A stretch of DNA of 64,000 nucleotides from Halomonas sp. UBA3074 (GTDB taxonomy: Bacteria > Pseudomonadota > Gammaproteobacteria > Pseudomonadales > Halomonadaceae): the NCBI RefSeq assembly GCF_002366715.1, contig NZ_DFBS01000045.1, forward strand, positions 248,001 through 312,000, read 5' to 3'. The notes below the pieces were generated by a model, which searched no databases, had not been told where the DNA came from, and saw only the letters and a list, made by a program, of their open reading frames with translations. This document shows positions 1 through 9,093 of this stretch, in pieces; position 1 is the first letter of the stretch; every line of letters starts with the position of its first letter. The position numbers were made by a program, and so were the translations under genes.

Positions 1-172
1 CCAGATCATGGTTACGGCACAGGTCCATAAAGCTTCCCGCATCGGCACGGCTAGCGCGGTACTCCGGCAGATAGCGACCCGCTTGGCGCATCATCCAAAC
101 CGGCGTACGGTCAACGGGCTGGCGCGCTAGGGCGCGGAGGAGACGGTCATTTTGCAACGGTGTGGTGGTCAT
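1..172 (-). CDS. hemE: Uroporphyrinogen decarboxylase, N-terminal part (runs off the window)
   Basis: Reading the minus strand from the ATG at 170-172 gives 57 residues that continue past the window edge. The stretch contains VWMMRQAGRYLPEYR, the signature near the N-terminus of uroporphyrinogen III decarboxylase, which removes four acetate carboxyls to make coproporphyrinogen III in cytoplasmic haem synthesis. The arginines and the aspartate of this segment belong to the substrate-binding cleft in known HemE structures. The start is the first ATG, with a weak AAGAG upstream. It is divergent from ribA, with 276 bases between them. The rest of the gene is outside the window, so integrity cannot be judged. 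Confidence 0.9.
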   Translation of the reverse strand, partial: MTTTPLQNDRLLRALARQPVDRTPVWMMRQAGRYLPEYRASRADAGSFMDLCRNHDL

Positions 173-448
173 AGACACTTGCTCTTAAGAAATTTGCCCG
201 CATTGTCTTTGAGACAAGTACTGGGTATTGGCACTTTGGATCGTATGCGAGCAATTGTACTTGAAGATAGGCGTTAGGGCGGCGTACCCGGTGGCAAAAA
301 TCGTCGCATTGGGCCAATTTTTCTCTACTAATTAGCCCACTTTAGCCGCGTTGCCACCGTGAGACGGTCGGCGCTTCCTGTTAGAATGCTTGCCCACTTT
401 GCCAACACTGGTGTGGTTAACTGGTTTGGTCAATCAGCGAGGTAACCT

Positions 449-1084
449 GTGACCATTCGCTTCATCGCCGCTTCTCAACTGCCCACTCCCTGGGCCACCT
501 TTACTATGCATGGCTTCGAAGATGAGGCCACTGGCAAGGATCATATCGCCTTGACGCTAGGGGATGTAACCGGCGACGCCCCGGTACTGGGGCGAGTGCA
601 TTCTGAATGTTTAACCGGCGATGCGCTCTTTTCGATGCGTTGCGACTGTGGCTATCAGTTGCAGGAAGCGCTCAAGCGCATTGCAGAAGAGGGGCGCGGC
701 GTGCTGTTTTATCTGCGCCAAGAGGGCCGCGGCATTGGCCTGTTAAATAAAATCCGTGCGTATCATCTGCAGGATCAAGGGGCTGACACGGTCGAAGCCA
801 ACGAGCAGCTTGGCTTTGGCGCCGATATGCGCCGCTATGATCTATGCGTGCCGATGCTCAACCATCTGGGCATTACCTCACTTCGATTAATGACCAACAA
901 CCCACGCAAGGTGGATGCCCTGACCCGCGATGGGGTGAACGTGGTCGAGCGTTTACCGATCACCACCGGCCTGAACCCGCACAACGAGCAGTACCTTGCC
1001 ACCAAAGCGGGCAAGCTCGGCCATATGATGGCCCTGGATGACTTTACCCAGGCCAGCGATGTGGATATTGAAAGAAAGGGGTGA
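449..1084 (+). CDS. ribA: GTP cyclohydrolase II
   Basis: This is the first step of riboflavin synthesis: GTP is opened to 2,5-diamino-6-ribosylamino-pyrimidinone phosphate with release of formate and pyrophosphate. Start is GTG with GAGGT eight bases upstream. The zinc-binding cysteines fall at residues 54, 65 and 67 (SECLTGDALFSMRCDCG), exactly as in E. coli RibA, and the GTP-contacting RQEGRGIGL and NNPRKV motifs follow. It is a stand-alone RibA with no RibB domain. At 211 residues it has a short C-terminal extension over the 196-residue E. coli enzyme. I saw no FMN-riboswitch-like fold in the 276 bases upstream, so it probably sits outside flavin-sensing control. Confidence 0.95.
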   Translation: MTIRFIAASQLPTPWATFTMHGFEDEATGKDHIALTLGDVTGDAPVLGRVHSECLTGDALFSMRCDCGYQLQEALKRIAEEGRGVLFYLRQEGRGIGLLNKIRAYHLQDQGADTVEANEQLGFGADMRRYDLCVPMLNHLGITSLRLMTNNPRKVDALTRDGVNVVERLPITTGLNPHNEQYLATKAGKLGHMMALDDFTQASDVDIERKG

Positions 1085-1212
1085 TGACCCGCGAATAAGG
1101 CGTTAACCGGCCCGCAAACTTGCTTTTTTTTAACCTTTTTTGCCCGGCAACTGAGCTATGTTGATACATAGCAGGATGCTAACCCAGGGGTAAAAGTTAA
1201 GGAGAAGCGACC

Positions 1213-2382
1213 ATGAAAGCACTTTGCTGGCACGGTAAGAACGACGTTCGTTACGACACGGTACCGGATCCACAAATCGAACACCCCCGCGACGCCATCG
1301 TTAATGTCAGTAGCTGCGCTATCTGCGGCTCCGATCTCCACCTCTACGATCACTTCATACCGGCCATGGAATCAGGCGATGTGCTTGGTCATGAGTTTAT
1401 GGGTGAAGTGATGGAGGTGGGCAGCGAGGTCAAGAATCTAAAGGTAGGCGATCGTGTCGTGGTTCCCTTCACGATCTTTTGTGGTGAATGCGAGCAGTGC
1501 CAGCGTGGCAATTATTCAGTTTGCGAACGCTCTAACCGCAATAAAGCACTGGCCGATAAAGCCTTCGGCCATGGTGGCGCCGGTCTGTTTGGCTATTCTC
1601 ATCTCACCGGCGGGTACGCGGGCGGTCAGGCTGAGTATGTCCGGGTACCGTTTGCCGACACCACGCATATTAAAGTGCCCAGCACGCTGACAGATGAGCA
1701 GGTGCTCTTTCTGGGTGACATCTTTCCTACCGGTTGGCAGGCGGCGGTGCAGTGCGATATTCAGCCTACCGATACGGTAGTGATTTGGGGCGCTGGGCCG
1801 GTAGGCCAGTTTTGTGTTCGCAGTGCGGTGTTGCTGGGCGCAAAGCAAGTCGTCGTTATCGATAATGTGCCTGAACGGCTGACCATGGCAGAAGCGGGCG
1901 GTGCTATTGCGATTAATTTCGATAAAGAGAGCGTTTTGAGCCGCCTGAAAGACCTGACCAACGGTAAGGGGCCGGAAAAGTGTATCGATGCAGTGGGCCT
2001 GGAAGCACATGCCACCCGTTCACTGGACTCGATGTACGATCGCGTTAAACAAGCCATGTTGATGGAATCGGATCGCGCCCACGTATTGCGCGAAATGATC
2101 TACGTATGCCGCCCGGCAGGCATCCTCTCGATTCCTGGTGTTTATGGGGGATTGGTCGACAAGCTTCCCATTGGCGCATTAATGAACAAAGGGCTGACGG
2201 TGCGTACCGGTCAAACCCACGTTAATCGCTGGACCGACGACCTATTGCGGCGTATTGATGAAGGCCAGATTGATCCTTCCTTCGTTATCACTCACTCCGT
2301 AGGTCTTGAGCAAGGGCCTGAAATGTATAAGACCTTCCGTGACAAACAGGATGGTTGCGTCAAGGTTATTCTTAAGCCTTGA
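1213..2382 (+). CDS. Zinc-dependent alcohol dehydrogenase (MDR superfamily)
   Basis: This is a 389-residue medium-chain dehydrogenase of the group often annotated as threonine- or formaldehyde-dehydrogenase-like. Visible features: catalytic zinc ligands C38, H60, E61 (CGSDLH and GHE); a structural zinc lobe C90, C93, C96, C104; and a Rossmann motif GAGPVG at 193-198 with an acidic residue after the second strand, which favours NAD. AAGGAG lies six bases before the ATG. The next gene starts 22 bases downstream with its own ribosome site, suggesting a two-gene unit. The family is clear; the substrate (primary alcohol, aldehyde or polyol) cannot be told from the sequence. Confidence 0.88.
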   Translation: MKALCWHGKNDVRYDTVPDPQIEHPRDAIVNVSSCAICGSDLHLYDHFIPAMESGDVLGHEFMGEVMEVGSEVKNLKVGDRVVVPFTIFCGECEQCQRGNYSVCERSNRNKALADKAFGHGGAGLFGYSHLTGGYAGGQAEYVRVPFADTTHIKVPSTLTDEQVLFLGDIFPTGWQAAVQCDIQPTDTVVIWGAGPVGQFCVRSAVLLGAKQVVVIDNVPERLTMAEAGGAIAINFDKESVLSRLKDLTNGKGPEKCIDAVGLEAHATRSLDSMYDRVKQAMLMESDRAHVLREMIYVCRPAGILSIPGVYGGLVDKLPIGALMNKGLTVRTGQTHVNRWTDDLLRRIDEGQIDPSFVITHSVGLEQGPEMYKTFRDKQDGCVKVILKP

Positions 2383-2404
2383 AGACACCGACATGGAGGT
2401 AGCG

Positions 2405-2929
2405 ATGCATAAGCACACAGACATGGCTCATTCGCAAAGTGGCGCGGATAAACTTGCGCGCGGGCTCGGCTGGTTAAGCATAGGCATGGGGCTCTATCAA
2501 CTACTAACGCCAGGAAAGCTTACCCAAAAGCTGGGTATGCAGGGCAGTGAAAACAATATGCGCGCTTGCGGGGCGCGAGAAATAATCACTGGGATCGGGG
2601 CATTTTCGGATAATCCCACCCCGGCGATCTGGAGTCGGGTTGGCGGCGATATGTTAGATCTAGCCGCGCTCTCCTTTGCGCTCAAGGATGCGCATAACCC
2701 CAAAAAGCAGAATGTGTACCTCGCGCTCACCGCGGTGGGTATTCTCACCGCCATTGATTATGCCTGCGCCAAGGCCTTGAGCCAGCGGCATGCCTACCAA
2801 GGCGGTATTACGCCTGATTACCGCCAGCGCAGTGGCTTTCCACAAGGGTTAGCAGGCGCGCGCGGCGCTGCATCTGATTTTCAAGTGCCTGCGGATATGA
2901 AGGCTGCCTTACCCTCGCCAACGCTTTAA
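2405..2929 (+). CDS. Small membrane protein of unknown function, paired with the dehydrogenase
   Basis: I chose the ATG at 2405 because GGAGGT lies four bases before it; the longer reading would overlap the dehydrogenase and has no ribosome site. The 174-residue product has three to four hydrophobic segments: GLGWLSIGMGLYQLL near residue 20, a SRVGGDMLDLAALSFAL segment, and YLALTAVGILTAIDYACA. The pattern LARGLGWxSIGxGL and GxREIxxGIG is one I recall from the membrane half of cyclase/dehydrase-like proteins, but the SRPBCC cyclase half is absent. The last 40 residues are soluble and proline/glycine-rich. Function is unknown; the location argues for a link to the upstream dehydrogenase. Confidence 0.75.
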   Translation: MHKHTDMAHSQSGADKLARGLGWLSIGMGLYQLLTPGKLTQKLGMQGSENNMRACGAREIITGIGAFSDNPTPAIWSRVGGDMLDLAALSFALKDAHNPKKQNVYLALTAVGILTAIDYACAKALSQRHAYQGGITPDYRQRSGFPQGLAGARGAASDFQVPADMKAALPSPTL

Positions 2930-2974
2930 AAATGAGTCCATCCTTCTCTGGAGCAGATTGACTACTCTCTCTTC

Positions 2975-3012
2975 AACACCGAGCCCGGCGTTCACGAACG
3001 GGCTCGGTTGTT
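2975..3012 (+). terminator. Intrinsic terminator-like hairpin after the dehydrogenase unit
   Basis: A perfect 10-bp stem (ACCGAGCCCG at 2978-2987 with CGGGCTCGGT at 2999-3008) and an 11-base loop, extended by CAAC/GTTG with one bulge. The T tract is broken (TGTTGTATT), so termination may be partial. Confidence 0.6.
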
Positions 3013-3131
3013 GTATTGCTCTCTTTACCACCATGGAACCTTTGGTCGCTGATACTTTCTTTAGTGCCAGCAACTCGCCAATCTGTACATGCCTGAGCTA
3101 TAAGATAGACAAAGCGTTAGAGGTGTCTGCT

Positions 3132-3812
3132 TTGAAAAATACCGATGTCGGTGAGCCGCTGGGTGAATTTAGCGTGACTGAAGAGTGGCTACACAGCATT
3201 ACCCATGGGGTGGGAGCTGTGCTTAGTTTGGTAGGCATGGTGGTCTTGCTGGTAGCGGCTAGCCTGGCGGCTCATGTCGACCCTTGGAAGGTGGTGAGCC
3301 TAAGCCTTTACGGCACAACGCTGGTACTGCTATACACCGCCTCGACGCTTTATCACGGTATTGCGCACCGGCGCTGGAAACAGCGCTTTCAACTGCTCGA
3401 TCATTGCGCCATTTATTTGCTTATCGCCGGCACCTACACGCCTTTTTTACTCGTTAATATGCGCGGCCCGACCGGGTGGATGCTATTTACCGCCGTCTGG
3501 TCGCTGGCACTGGCGGGCATTGCCTGCAAACTATGCTGGCCGCATCGCTTTGCGGTGTTACGTGTGGCGATTTATTTACTCATGGGTTGGATGATATTAC
3601 TCGCCGCAGAGGAAATGGCGGCCAATTTGTCATCAACCGGCATCACCCTACTGGCCGCGGGCGGCATCACTTACACGCTGGGCGTGATCTTCTATGCCGT
3701 GCGTGCCATCCCCTATAACCATACGATTTGGCATCTGTTTGTGATCGCAGGAAGCGTCTGCCACTACTTTGCGGTTTACAGCGCCGTGCTGCCTCACGTG
3801 ACGTCGGCGTAA
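3132..3812 (+). CDS. Hemolysin III family (PAQR-like) membrane protein
   Basis: An integral membrane protein with about seven hydrophobic segments. It carries the family signatures EWLHSITHGVGAVLSLVG, the YHG motif after helix 2, LLDHCAIYLLIAGTYTPF and HTIWHLFVIAGSVCHYF. The conserved His/Asp residues in these are the likely metal ligands of the PAQR fold; the E. coli relative is YqfA/TrhA. I place the start at TTG 3132, behind GAGGTG seven bases upstream, giving 226 residues. A longer open frame back to 2958 runs through the upstream terminator hairpin and lacks family similarity, so it is unlikely. The cytolytic role suggested by the family name is not established for most members. Confidence 0.85.
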   Translation: MKNTDVGEPLGEFSVTEEWLHSITHGVGAVLSLVGMVVLLVAASLAAHVDPWKVVSLSLYGTTLVLLYTASTLYHGIAHRRWKQRFQLLDHCAIYLLIAGTYTPFLLVNMRGPTGWMLFTAVWSLALAGIACKLCWPHRFAVLRVAIYLLMGWMILLAAEEMAANLSSTGITLLAAGGITYTLGVIFYAVRAIPYNHTIWHLFVIAGSVCHYFAVYSAVLPHVTSA

Positions 3813-3852
3813 CGAAAAGTGCCAGAATCCTTCTGTAGAAGACGGATTCAAC

Positions 3853-3879
3853 TTAAGTTTTAGCATTTTAGGCCGAAAG
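3853..3879 (+). promoter_or_regulatory. Sigma-28 (FliA) promoter for cheZ
   Basis: TTAAGTTT, an 11-base spacer, then GCCGAAAG. The flagellar sigma-28 consensus is TAAAGTTT-N11-GCCGATAA. Seven of eight and six of eight positions match, with exact spacing. It lies 137 bases upstream of the cheZ start. Confidence 0.7.
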
Positions 3880-4015
3880 TAGTAGTAGGTTTGGCGGTTG
3901 GCCTGGGTGTATGGAGCCTCTCCAACTGCCATAAAAGCCACAGCAGGTGCGTAATAGGATGACTATCGTCGTCCGGAAACGACATCGAATAAGAAATGCT
4001 AACAAGAGGATTGTC

Positions 4016-4702
4016 ATGAGCACTGTTAACAACGCCCACGACACGACCATGCCGTCGGTACTGGGCAAAAAAGACAGTACTGATGAGATGGTGCATCGCA
4101 TAGGCCACTTAACGCGCCTGCTGCGGGACAGCATGAAAGAACTGGGATTAGATCAGCAAATTACCCAGGCGGCGCAAGCGATACCGGATGCCAATGATCG
4201 CCTCAATTATGTTGCCCTAATGACCGAGCAAGCCGCAGAGCGGGCATTGAATGCCGTTGAGCGCGCGCAACCCGTGCAAGACACGCTTGAGGCAGACGGC
4301 GCGGCGCTCAATCAGCGCTGGCAGGCCGCGGCCGCCAATCTCGCGGTAGTGGGAGAGGACCCTAAACTCGTCGAGGACACACAGAATTTTTTGGGTAGCA
4401 AGCTGCCTGCCGCCACCGGCGCCACGCAAAAAGAGCTGCTTGAAATCATGATGGCGCAAGACTTCCAGGATCTTACCGGCCAGGTCATTAAGAAAATGAT
4501 GGAAGTCATCAAGCTAATCGAAGAGCAGCTTGTTCAGGTGTTGGTAGATAACGTCCCTAACGTCACCGACGGCGTGAAAGTAGAAGATGGGCGAGATGAA
4601 CATGCCCGACTGCGTAATGGCCCCCAGGTAGGGGAGAGCAAGGTGGATGCCGTCTCAGGGCAGGACCAGGTCGATGATCTGCTCGATGAGCTTGGCTTTT
4701 AA
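4016..4702 (+). CDS. cheZ: Chemotaxis protein phosphatase CheZ
   Basis: CheZ dephosphorylates CheY-P and so shortens the flagellar switching signal. The start ATG at 4016 follows AAGAGG with seven bases between; the longer frame upstream has no support. The 228-residue protein is mostly helical. It contains MAQDFQDLTGQVIKKM, which holds the catalytic glutamine and the acidic residues that position the CheY magnesium. The last residues DQVDDLLDELGF match the CheY-binding C-terminal peptide, joined by the usual flexible linker. cheZ is normally beside cheY; here it stands alone between a hemolysin III gene and a GST gene, with its own sigma-28 promoter. Confidence 0.95.
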   Translation: MSTVNNAHDTTMPSVLGKKDSTDEMVHRIGHLTRLLRDSMKELGLDQQITQAAQAIPDANDRLNYVALMTEQAAERALNAVERAQPVQDTLEADGAALNQRWQAAAANLAVVGEDPKLVEDTQNFLGSKLPAATGATQKELLEIMMAQDFQDLTGQVIKKMMEVIKLIEEQLVQVLVDNVPNVTDGVKVEDGRDEHARLRNGPQVGESKVDAVSGQDQVDDLLDELGF

Positions 4703-4715
4703 GCGCGCCAAGCTC
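4688..4715 (+). terminator. Hairpin over the cheZ stop codon
   Basis: A perfect 9-bp inverted repeat, GAGCTTGGC (4688-4696) and GCCAAGCTC (4707-4715), with the stop codon in the loop. No T tract follows, so it may stabilise the 3' end rather than act as a strong terminator between the convergent cheZ and GST genes. Confidence 0.4.
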
Positions 4716-4734
4716 AGCAAAAACCTTGCCTTGA

Positions 4735-5358
4735 TTAACGCTTCGCGGCTGCCTGCTCTTTTTCCATCGCCTTCGCCATCGCGGGGCGCTTGATATGGCG
4801 CTCTCGGTAAGCCAGCAGCGGCTCGGGTAAGCGATGCTTCATGCTGGCTGCCCAGGAAAGGGTGTGGGTTAAAAACAGGTCCGCGAGTGTGAACGTGTTC
4901 CCCACTAAGTTTTCCTGACCCTTATAGCGACGCTCCAGGGCGCTAATGGCACGCTGAAACTCCCAGGCACAGACAGGCAGAATAGCCGGCACACGCTTAT
5001 CTTCAGGCAGGGCAAACTTATGCTTGGCTTGATTCCACAGCGGCTGCTCGATTTCGGTCACGATAAAACTGAGCCATTGATCCACCTGAGCGCGGCCCGC
5101 TGGGTCGCTTGGCAACAGTGAACCGTTGCCGTAGGTCTCGGCCAGATAACGGCAAATGGGCGCCGACTCAAATAGGTGCACATCGCCATCTTCAATGACC
5201 GGCACCTTGCCGTCCGGGTGGCGCGCCAAGTGTGCCGCCGATTGGCCTTCGCCCTTGTCCAGCGCGACATGCTGGCACTGATACTCAACGCCTAACTCTT
5301 CAAGCGTCCACGAGACTCTTAGCGAGCGTGACTGGGGAAAGCTGTATAGCGTGATCAT
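4735..5358 (-). CDS. Glutathione S-transferase family protein
   Basis: A cytoplasmic two-domain GST-fold protein of 207 residues. The N-terminal thioredoxin-like domain (1-80) opens with MITLYSFPQSRSLRVSW, has the cis-proline region GKVPVI and the glutathione-binding ESAPICRYLAE with the conserved Glu-Ser pair. The helical domain (90-200) has FTLADLFLTHTL, the N-capping box motif. The first-strand residue expected to activate glutathione is a serine in FPQSRS, as in several bacterial classes. It converges on cheZ and has no operon partner, so the substrate is unknown. Confidence 0.88.
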   Translation of the reverse strand: MITLYSFPQSRSLRVSWTLEELGVEYQCQHVALDKGEGQSAAHLARHPDGKVPVIEDGDVHLFESAPICRYLAETYGNGSLLPSDPAGRAQVDQWLSFIVTEIEQPLWNQAKHKFALPEDKRVPAILPVCAWEFQRAISALERRYKGQENLVGNTFTLADLFLTHTLSWAASMKHRLPEPLLAYRERHIKRPAMAKAMEKEQAAAKR

Positions 5359-5466
5359 GGCGTGCTCCTGACGATAGTGTGACCGATGCTTTAATTTAGC
5401 GGGCCTTAACGACGGTGTCGATGCGCTACCGGCAATGCTGAAACGTGGTGGCGGCGACCTCTATCG

Positions 5467-6237
5467 CTAAGCGCTGCCTCGCGCTGTGCGGATACGTTCG
5501 TAAGCATTGCCGATTTCGCTGGTACGCGCTTGAGCAATGTCGCGCATGCTGTCGGGCAGGCCTTTGCCCGCCAATTTGTCCGGGTGGTTTTGGCTCATCA
5601 GACGACGGTAAGCCTTCTTGATTTCAGCATCGCTGGCGTCATCGGAAACCCCCAGGACACGATAGGCATCTTTTAGCGCTTCTTCGCTGGCGCCCTGAGA
5701 GTTAGCGGCCGCGCCGTGTAGCATCGCCTCGATCTGCTGTAGTTCGGTATCGCTGCAACCCACGCCACGGGCCACGCGCAGGATCATCTCTTGTTCAGCG
5801 GGGTGGAGCACGCCGTCAGCGGCGATGGCGGAAAGCTGCACCTGGATAAATACTTGGCGTAGCACCGGCTGGCGCTGGGTGAGGCGGTTTACGTTGGCGA
5901 GTTCGGCGTCAAGATTGAAGTCATCGGCGCGGCCACGTTCGAAAGCGGCGCGGGCCTTGGCACGCTGCTCTCCCTGTAGGTGCATCTGGTCGAAAAGCTT
6001 TTCGGCAACGTCCAGCTCGCCTTCGGTGACTTTGCCGTCGGCTTGGCAAAGGCAGCCCATGACCGAGAATATCGATTCCAGAAAGCCTTCTTGAATACGC
6101 ATCCGCGCGATAGTCAGGCGGCGACTAATGCGCCGACCCAACCACCAGCCCAGGCCGCCGCCAATGAGTAGCCCTACGGGGCCACCGAACGCAAGACCGA
6201 TCAGGCCGAAAATCACAATAAGCAATAGCATAGACAT
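5467..6237 (-). CDS. djlA: DjlA-like membrane-anchored J-domain co-chaperone
   Basis: A glycine-rich membrane segment spans residues 3-35 and is followed by a TerB-like helical domain (about 50-170) and a C-terminal J domain (about 188-256). The J domain has the DnaK-activating HPD (NHPDKL) after YRVLGV. This is the architecture of DjlA, which recruits DnaK to the inner membrane. It lies 37 bases downstream of dxs on the same strand and is probably cotranscribed with it. The tail after HPDK is short, as usual for DjlA. The start is the first ATG of the frame; a second ATG two codons later is equally possible. Confidence 0.88.
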   Translation of the reverse strand: MSMLLLIVIFGLIGLAFGGPVGLLIGGGLGWWLGRRISRRLTIARMRIQEGFLESIFSVMGCLCQADGKVTEGELDVAEKLFDQMHLQGEQRAKARAAFERGRADDFNLDAELANVNRLTQRQPVLRQVFIQVQLSAIAADGVLHPAEQEMILRVARGVGCSDTELQQIEAMLHGAAANSQGASEEALKDAYRVLGVSDDASDAEIKKAYRRLMSQNHPDKLAGKGLPDSMRDIAQARTSEIGNAYERIRTARGSA

Positions 6238-6274
6238 CTCAAAAGTAGTTTAAAAACAGTTTAGAAGTAATGGT

Positions 6275-8197
6275 TTAGGGCAGCCTGGCACGAATGGCAC
6301 GTTCGATGCCTTCGCTATCCAACTGGCAGTCGGCCAGCAGTTGCGCAGGCGTGCCGTGCTCGACAAAAGCATCCGGTAAACCCAGGTTGAGTACTTCCAC
6401 TTGTACGCCTTCAGCGTGAAGCAGCTCATTGACAGCGCTGCCCGCGCCACCGGCTATCACATTTTCTTCCAGTGTCACCAGCAGTTCATGTTCGTCAGCG
6501 GCATGCAGCACCGCATCGCGATCGAGCGGTTTGATAGAGCGCATGTTGATGTGGGTCGCATTGAGCCGCTCGGCCACTTCGGCCGCCGCGCTATTCATGC
6601 TGCCAAACGCCAGCAGCGCAATACGAACGCTGTCGCTGGAGGTATTTCGGCGCACCTCGGCTTTACCAATCGTTAATGACTCAAGATGCGCTGGGATCTC
6701 CACGCCTGGCCCGGTGCCACGGGGGTAGCGCACTGCCGCGGGGCCAGGGTGGTGATAGGCCGCACTGAGCATGGCACGGCATTCGGCTTCGTCCGCCGGG
6801 GCCAGAATCACCATGCCGGGCACACATCGCAGGAACGAGAGATCCATGCTGCCGTGGTGCGTGGGGCCGTCTTCGCCCACTAAGCCAGCGCGGTCAATGG
6901 CAAAGGTGACATCCAGGTTCTGCACGGCCACATCGTGAATTAACTGATCGTAGCCGCGTTGCAGAAAGGTAGAATAAATTGCCACCACCGGCTTCATGCC
7001 TTCGCAGGCCATACCTGCCGCCAGGGTGACGGCGTGCTGCTCGGCAATCGCGACATCGAAATAGCGCTGTGGATACGCTTTAGAGAAGCGAATCAGGTCG
7101 GAGCCTTCGCGCATCGCGGGGGTGATGCCCATCAGGCGTGAATCGGCGGCGGCCATATCGCAGAGCCAGTCGCCGAACACGTTGCAATATTTTTTCTTGG
7201 CGACGCTCTTAACCGCCGGTTTGCTAACCGTCGAGGCGCTGACCGTGGTGCTTGGCTTCTCAAGCTTGGTGATCGCATGGTAGCCAATTTGATCCGCTTC
7301 AGCAGGCAGGAAGCCTTTGCCTTTCACGGTTTTGATATGCAGAAACTGCGGGCCGTCGAGATCACGCAGGTTTTCCAGCGTGTCGGTGAGCGATTCGAGG
7401 TCATGGCCGTCGATCGGGCCAACGTAGTTAAAGCCCATCTCCTCGAACAGCGTAGCGGGGCTCACCATGCCTTTCATGTGCTCTTCGGTGCGCCGGGCAA
7501 GCTCGAGTGCGCCGGGCAGGTGGGAAAGCACCTTTTTACCCTCTTCGCGCATTTTGAGATACGGCTTGCTGGAGAGCACGCGGGCAAGATAGGTCGCCAT
7601 GCCGCCAACGTTCTCGGAGATCGACATTTCGTTGTCGTTCAGGACTACCAGCAGGTTGGCATCCACGTGACCCGCATGGGCCAGGGCTTCAAACGCCATG
7701 CCAGCGGTGAGCGCGCCATCGCCAATAATGGCGCACACGCGGCGTTTATCACCCTGGGCTTTTGCCGCCAATGCCATGCCCAGCGCCGCGGAAATCGACG
7801 TGCTGGAGTGGCCGACCCCGAAGGTGTCGTACTCGGATTCGGCACGGCGCGGAAACGCGGCTAAACCGCCGTGCTGGCGAATACTGAGCATCGTTTCACG
7901 GCGGCCGGTCAGAATTTTATGCGGGTAGGCTTGATGGCCAACGTCCCACACCAAGCGGTCCTGGGGCGTGTTAAAGGCGTGATGCAGGGCAACGCTTAAC
8001 TCGACAACGCCGAGGCCAGCACCAAAGTGGCCACCCGAAACGCCCACGCTATACAGCAAGTAAGCACGCAGTTCATCGGCCAGTTGGGCAAGCTGATGGT
8101 CATTCATGGCCCGCAGCGCGGCGGGGTGATCAAAGGAGTCGAGCAACGGCGTCGCCGGGCGCTCGCGGGGAATCTCGTCGAACAGCTTCATGGGCAT
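6275..8197 (-). CDS. dxs: 1-deoxy-D-xylulose-5-phosphate synthase
   Basis: The first enzyme of the MEP isoprenoid pathway: pyruvate plus glyceraldehyde 3-phosphate give DXP and CO2 with thiamine diphosphate. The 640-residue length is normal. The ThDP/Mg motif runs from GDG at 159-161 to NDN at 187-189; HQAYPHKILTGR and the GPTHHG region of the pyrimidine domain are also intact. A lysine/serine-rich linker near residues 310-330 is slightly longer than in E. coli. It follows ispA by two bases in the conserved xseB-ispA-dxs operon, so flux into IPP/DMAPP and farnesyl diphosphate is produced from one transcript. Confidence 0.97.
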   Translation of the reverse strand: MPMKLFDEIPRERPATPLLDSFDHPAALRAMNDHQLAQLADELRAYLLYSVGVSGGHFGAGLGVVELSVALHHAFNTPQDRLVWDVGHQAYPHKILTGRRETMLSIRQHGGLAAFPRRAESEYDTFGVGHSSTSISAALGMALAAKAQGDKRRVCAIIGDGALTAGMAFEALAHAGHVDANLLVVLNDNEMSISENVGGMATYLARVLSSKPYLKMREEGKKVLSHLPGALELARRTEEHMKGMVSPATLFEEMGFNYVGPIDGHDLESLTDTLENLRDLDGPQFLHIKTVKGKGFLPAEADQIGYHAITKLEKPSTTVSASTVSKPAVKSVAKKKYCNVFGDWLCDMAAADSRLMGITPAMREGSDLIRFSKAYPQRYFDVAIAEQHAVTLAAGMACEGMKPVVAIYSTFLQRGYDQLIHDVAVQNLDVTFAIDRAGLVGEDGPTHHGSMDLSFLRCVPGMVILAPADEAECRAMLSAAYHHPGPAAVRYPRGTGPGVEIPAHLESLTIGKAEVRRNTSSDSVRIALLAFGSMNSAAAEVAERLNATHINMRSIKPLDRDAVLHAADEHELLVTLEENVIAGGAGSAVNELLHAEGVQVEVLNLGLPDAFVEHGTPAQLLADCQLDSEGIERAIRARLP

Positions 8198-8199
8198 CT

Positions 8200-9093
8200 T
8201 TAGTGGTCGCGCTCGATCATGTAGTGGGCTAAATCGGCCAGCGGTGCAGCACGTTCGCCCAGTGGGGCGAGCGCGGCAACGGCCTCGTCAATCAGGCTGT
8301 GCGCTTTACGTTGAGCGCCCTCTAATCCCAGCAGGCTAGGGTAGGTGGGCTTGGCTCGGGCGGCATCGGCGCCTGACGTTTTGCCTAGGGTAACGGTGTC
8401 GCCGGTCACGTCCAGGATGTCGTCGTGAATCTGAAAGGCTAGACCAATGGCGCGCGCGTAGCGAGTGAGGGCGGTTAAACGGGGATCATCCTCAGCCACC
8501 GCCACTAGTCCACCGAGGCGTACGGCAGCAACAATCAAGGCGCCGGTTTTGTGGCCATGCATGTGGGCCAGCGCCTCCACATCGGGGTGGCCGCCAACGG
8601 CGTCTAAATCCAGCGCTTGCCCCGCCACCATGCCATCTCGCCCGGAGGCGACGGCTAACGTATGTACCATATTCGCCAGACGTGGATGGGCGGTACTGGC
8701 GAGCACTTCAAACGCTAGCGCTTGCAGGGCATCGCCGGCCAAAATCGCGCTCGCTTCATCGAAGGCTTTATGCACGGTAGGCTGGCCGCGGCGCAGGTCG
8801 TCATCGTCCATGGCGGGCAAGTCGTCATGGATCAGCGAGTAGGCGTGGATTAATTCGATGGCCGCCGCGGGCGCGTCGAGTGCTTCGTCGTCCGCGCCGA
8901 GGGCATAGCCTGCCATGTAGACCAGCAGGGGCCGCAGCCGCTTTCCGCCTGCGAGCAGGCCGTGACGCATGGCCGCCTCAAGCCGAGGCGCTATTGCCGG
9001 GCGGCTATCAAACAGCGCCGCCAGGGTCGCATCTACCCGGCGATTACTGCGCTGGCGCAGGGCGTCGAGCTGGCTGGGCTGGGTGGCTACCAT
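8200..9093 (-). CDS. ispA: Farnesyl diphosphate synthase (short-chain polyprenyl synthase)
   Basis: Condenses IPP with DMAPP and GPP to give farnesyl diphosphate for undecaprenyl phosphate and quinones. The 297 residues include the first aspartate-rich motif DDLPAMDDDD at about 90-99, preceded by two bulky residues as in bacterial type FPP synthases, and the second motif HDDILD near residue 222. GGKRLRPLL (49-57) supplies pyrophosphate-binding Lys/Arg. The start overlaps the xseB stop by seven bases, implying translational coupling. Confidence 0.95.
   Translation of the reverse strand: MVATQPSQLDALRQRSNRRVDATLAALFDSRPAIAPRLEAAMRHGLLAGGKRLRPLLVYMAGYALGADDEALDAPAAAIELIHAYSLIHDDLPAMDDDDLRRGQPTVHKAFDEASAILAGDALQALAFEVLASTAHPRLANMVHTLAVASGRDGMVAGQALDLDAVGGHPDVEALAHMHGHKTGALIVAAVRLGGLVAVAEDDPRLTALTRYARAIGLAFQIHDDILDVTGDTVTLGKTSGADAARAKPTYPSLLGLEGAQRKAHSLIDEAVAALAPLGERAAPLADLAHYMIERDH

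Noticed and set aside
173..448. FMN riboswitch upstream of ribA
   Set aside because: No conserved RFN-element blocks were recognised in the short leader.
1085..1212. Terminator after ribA (GCAAACTTGC then T8)
   Set aside because: The stem is only four pairs; T run noted but no convincing hairpin.
7277..7864. 195-codon open frame opposite dxs
   Set aside because: Antisense shadow of a highly conserved gene without a ribosome site.
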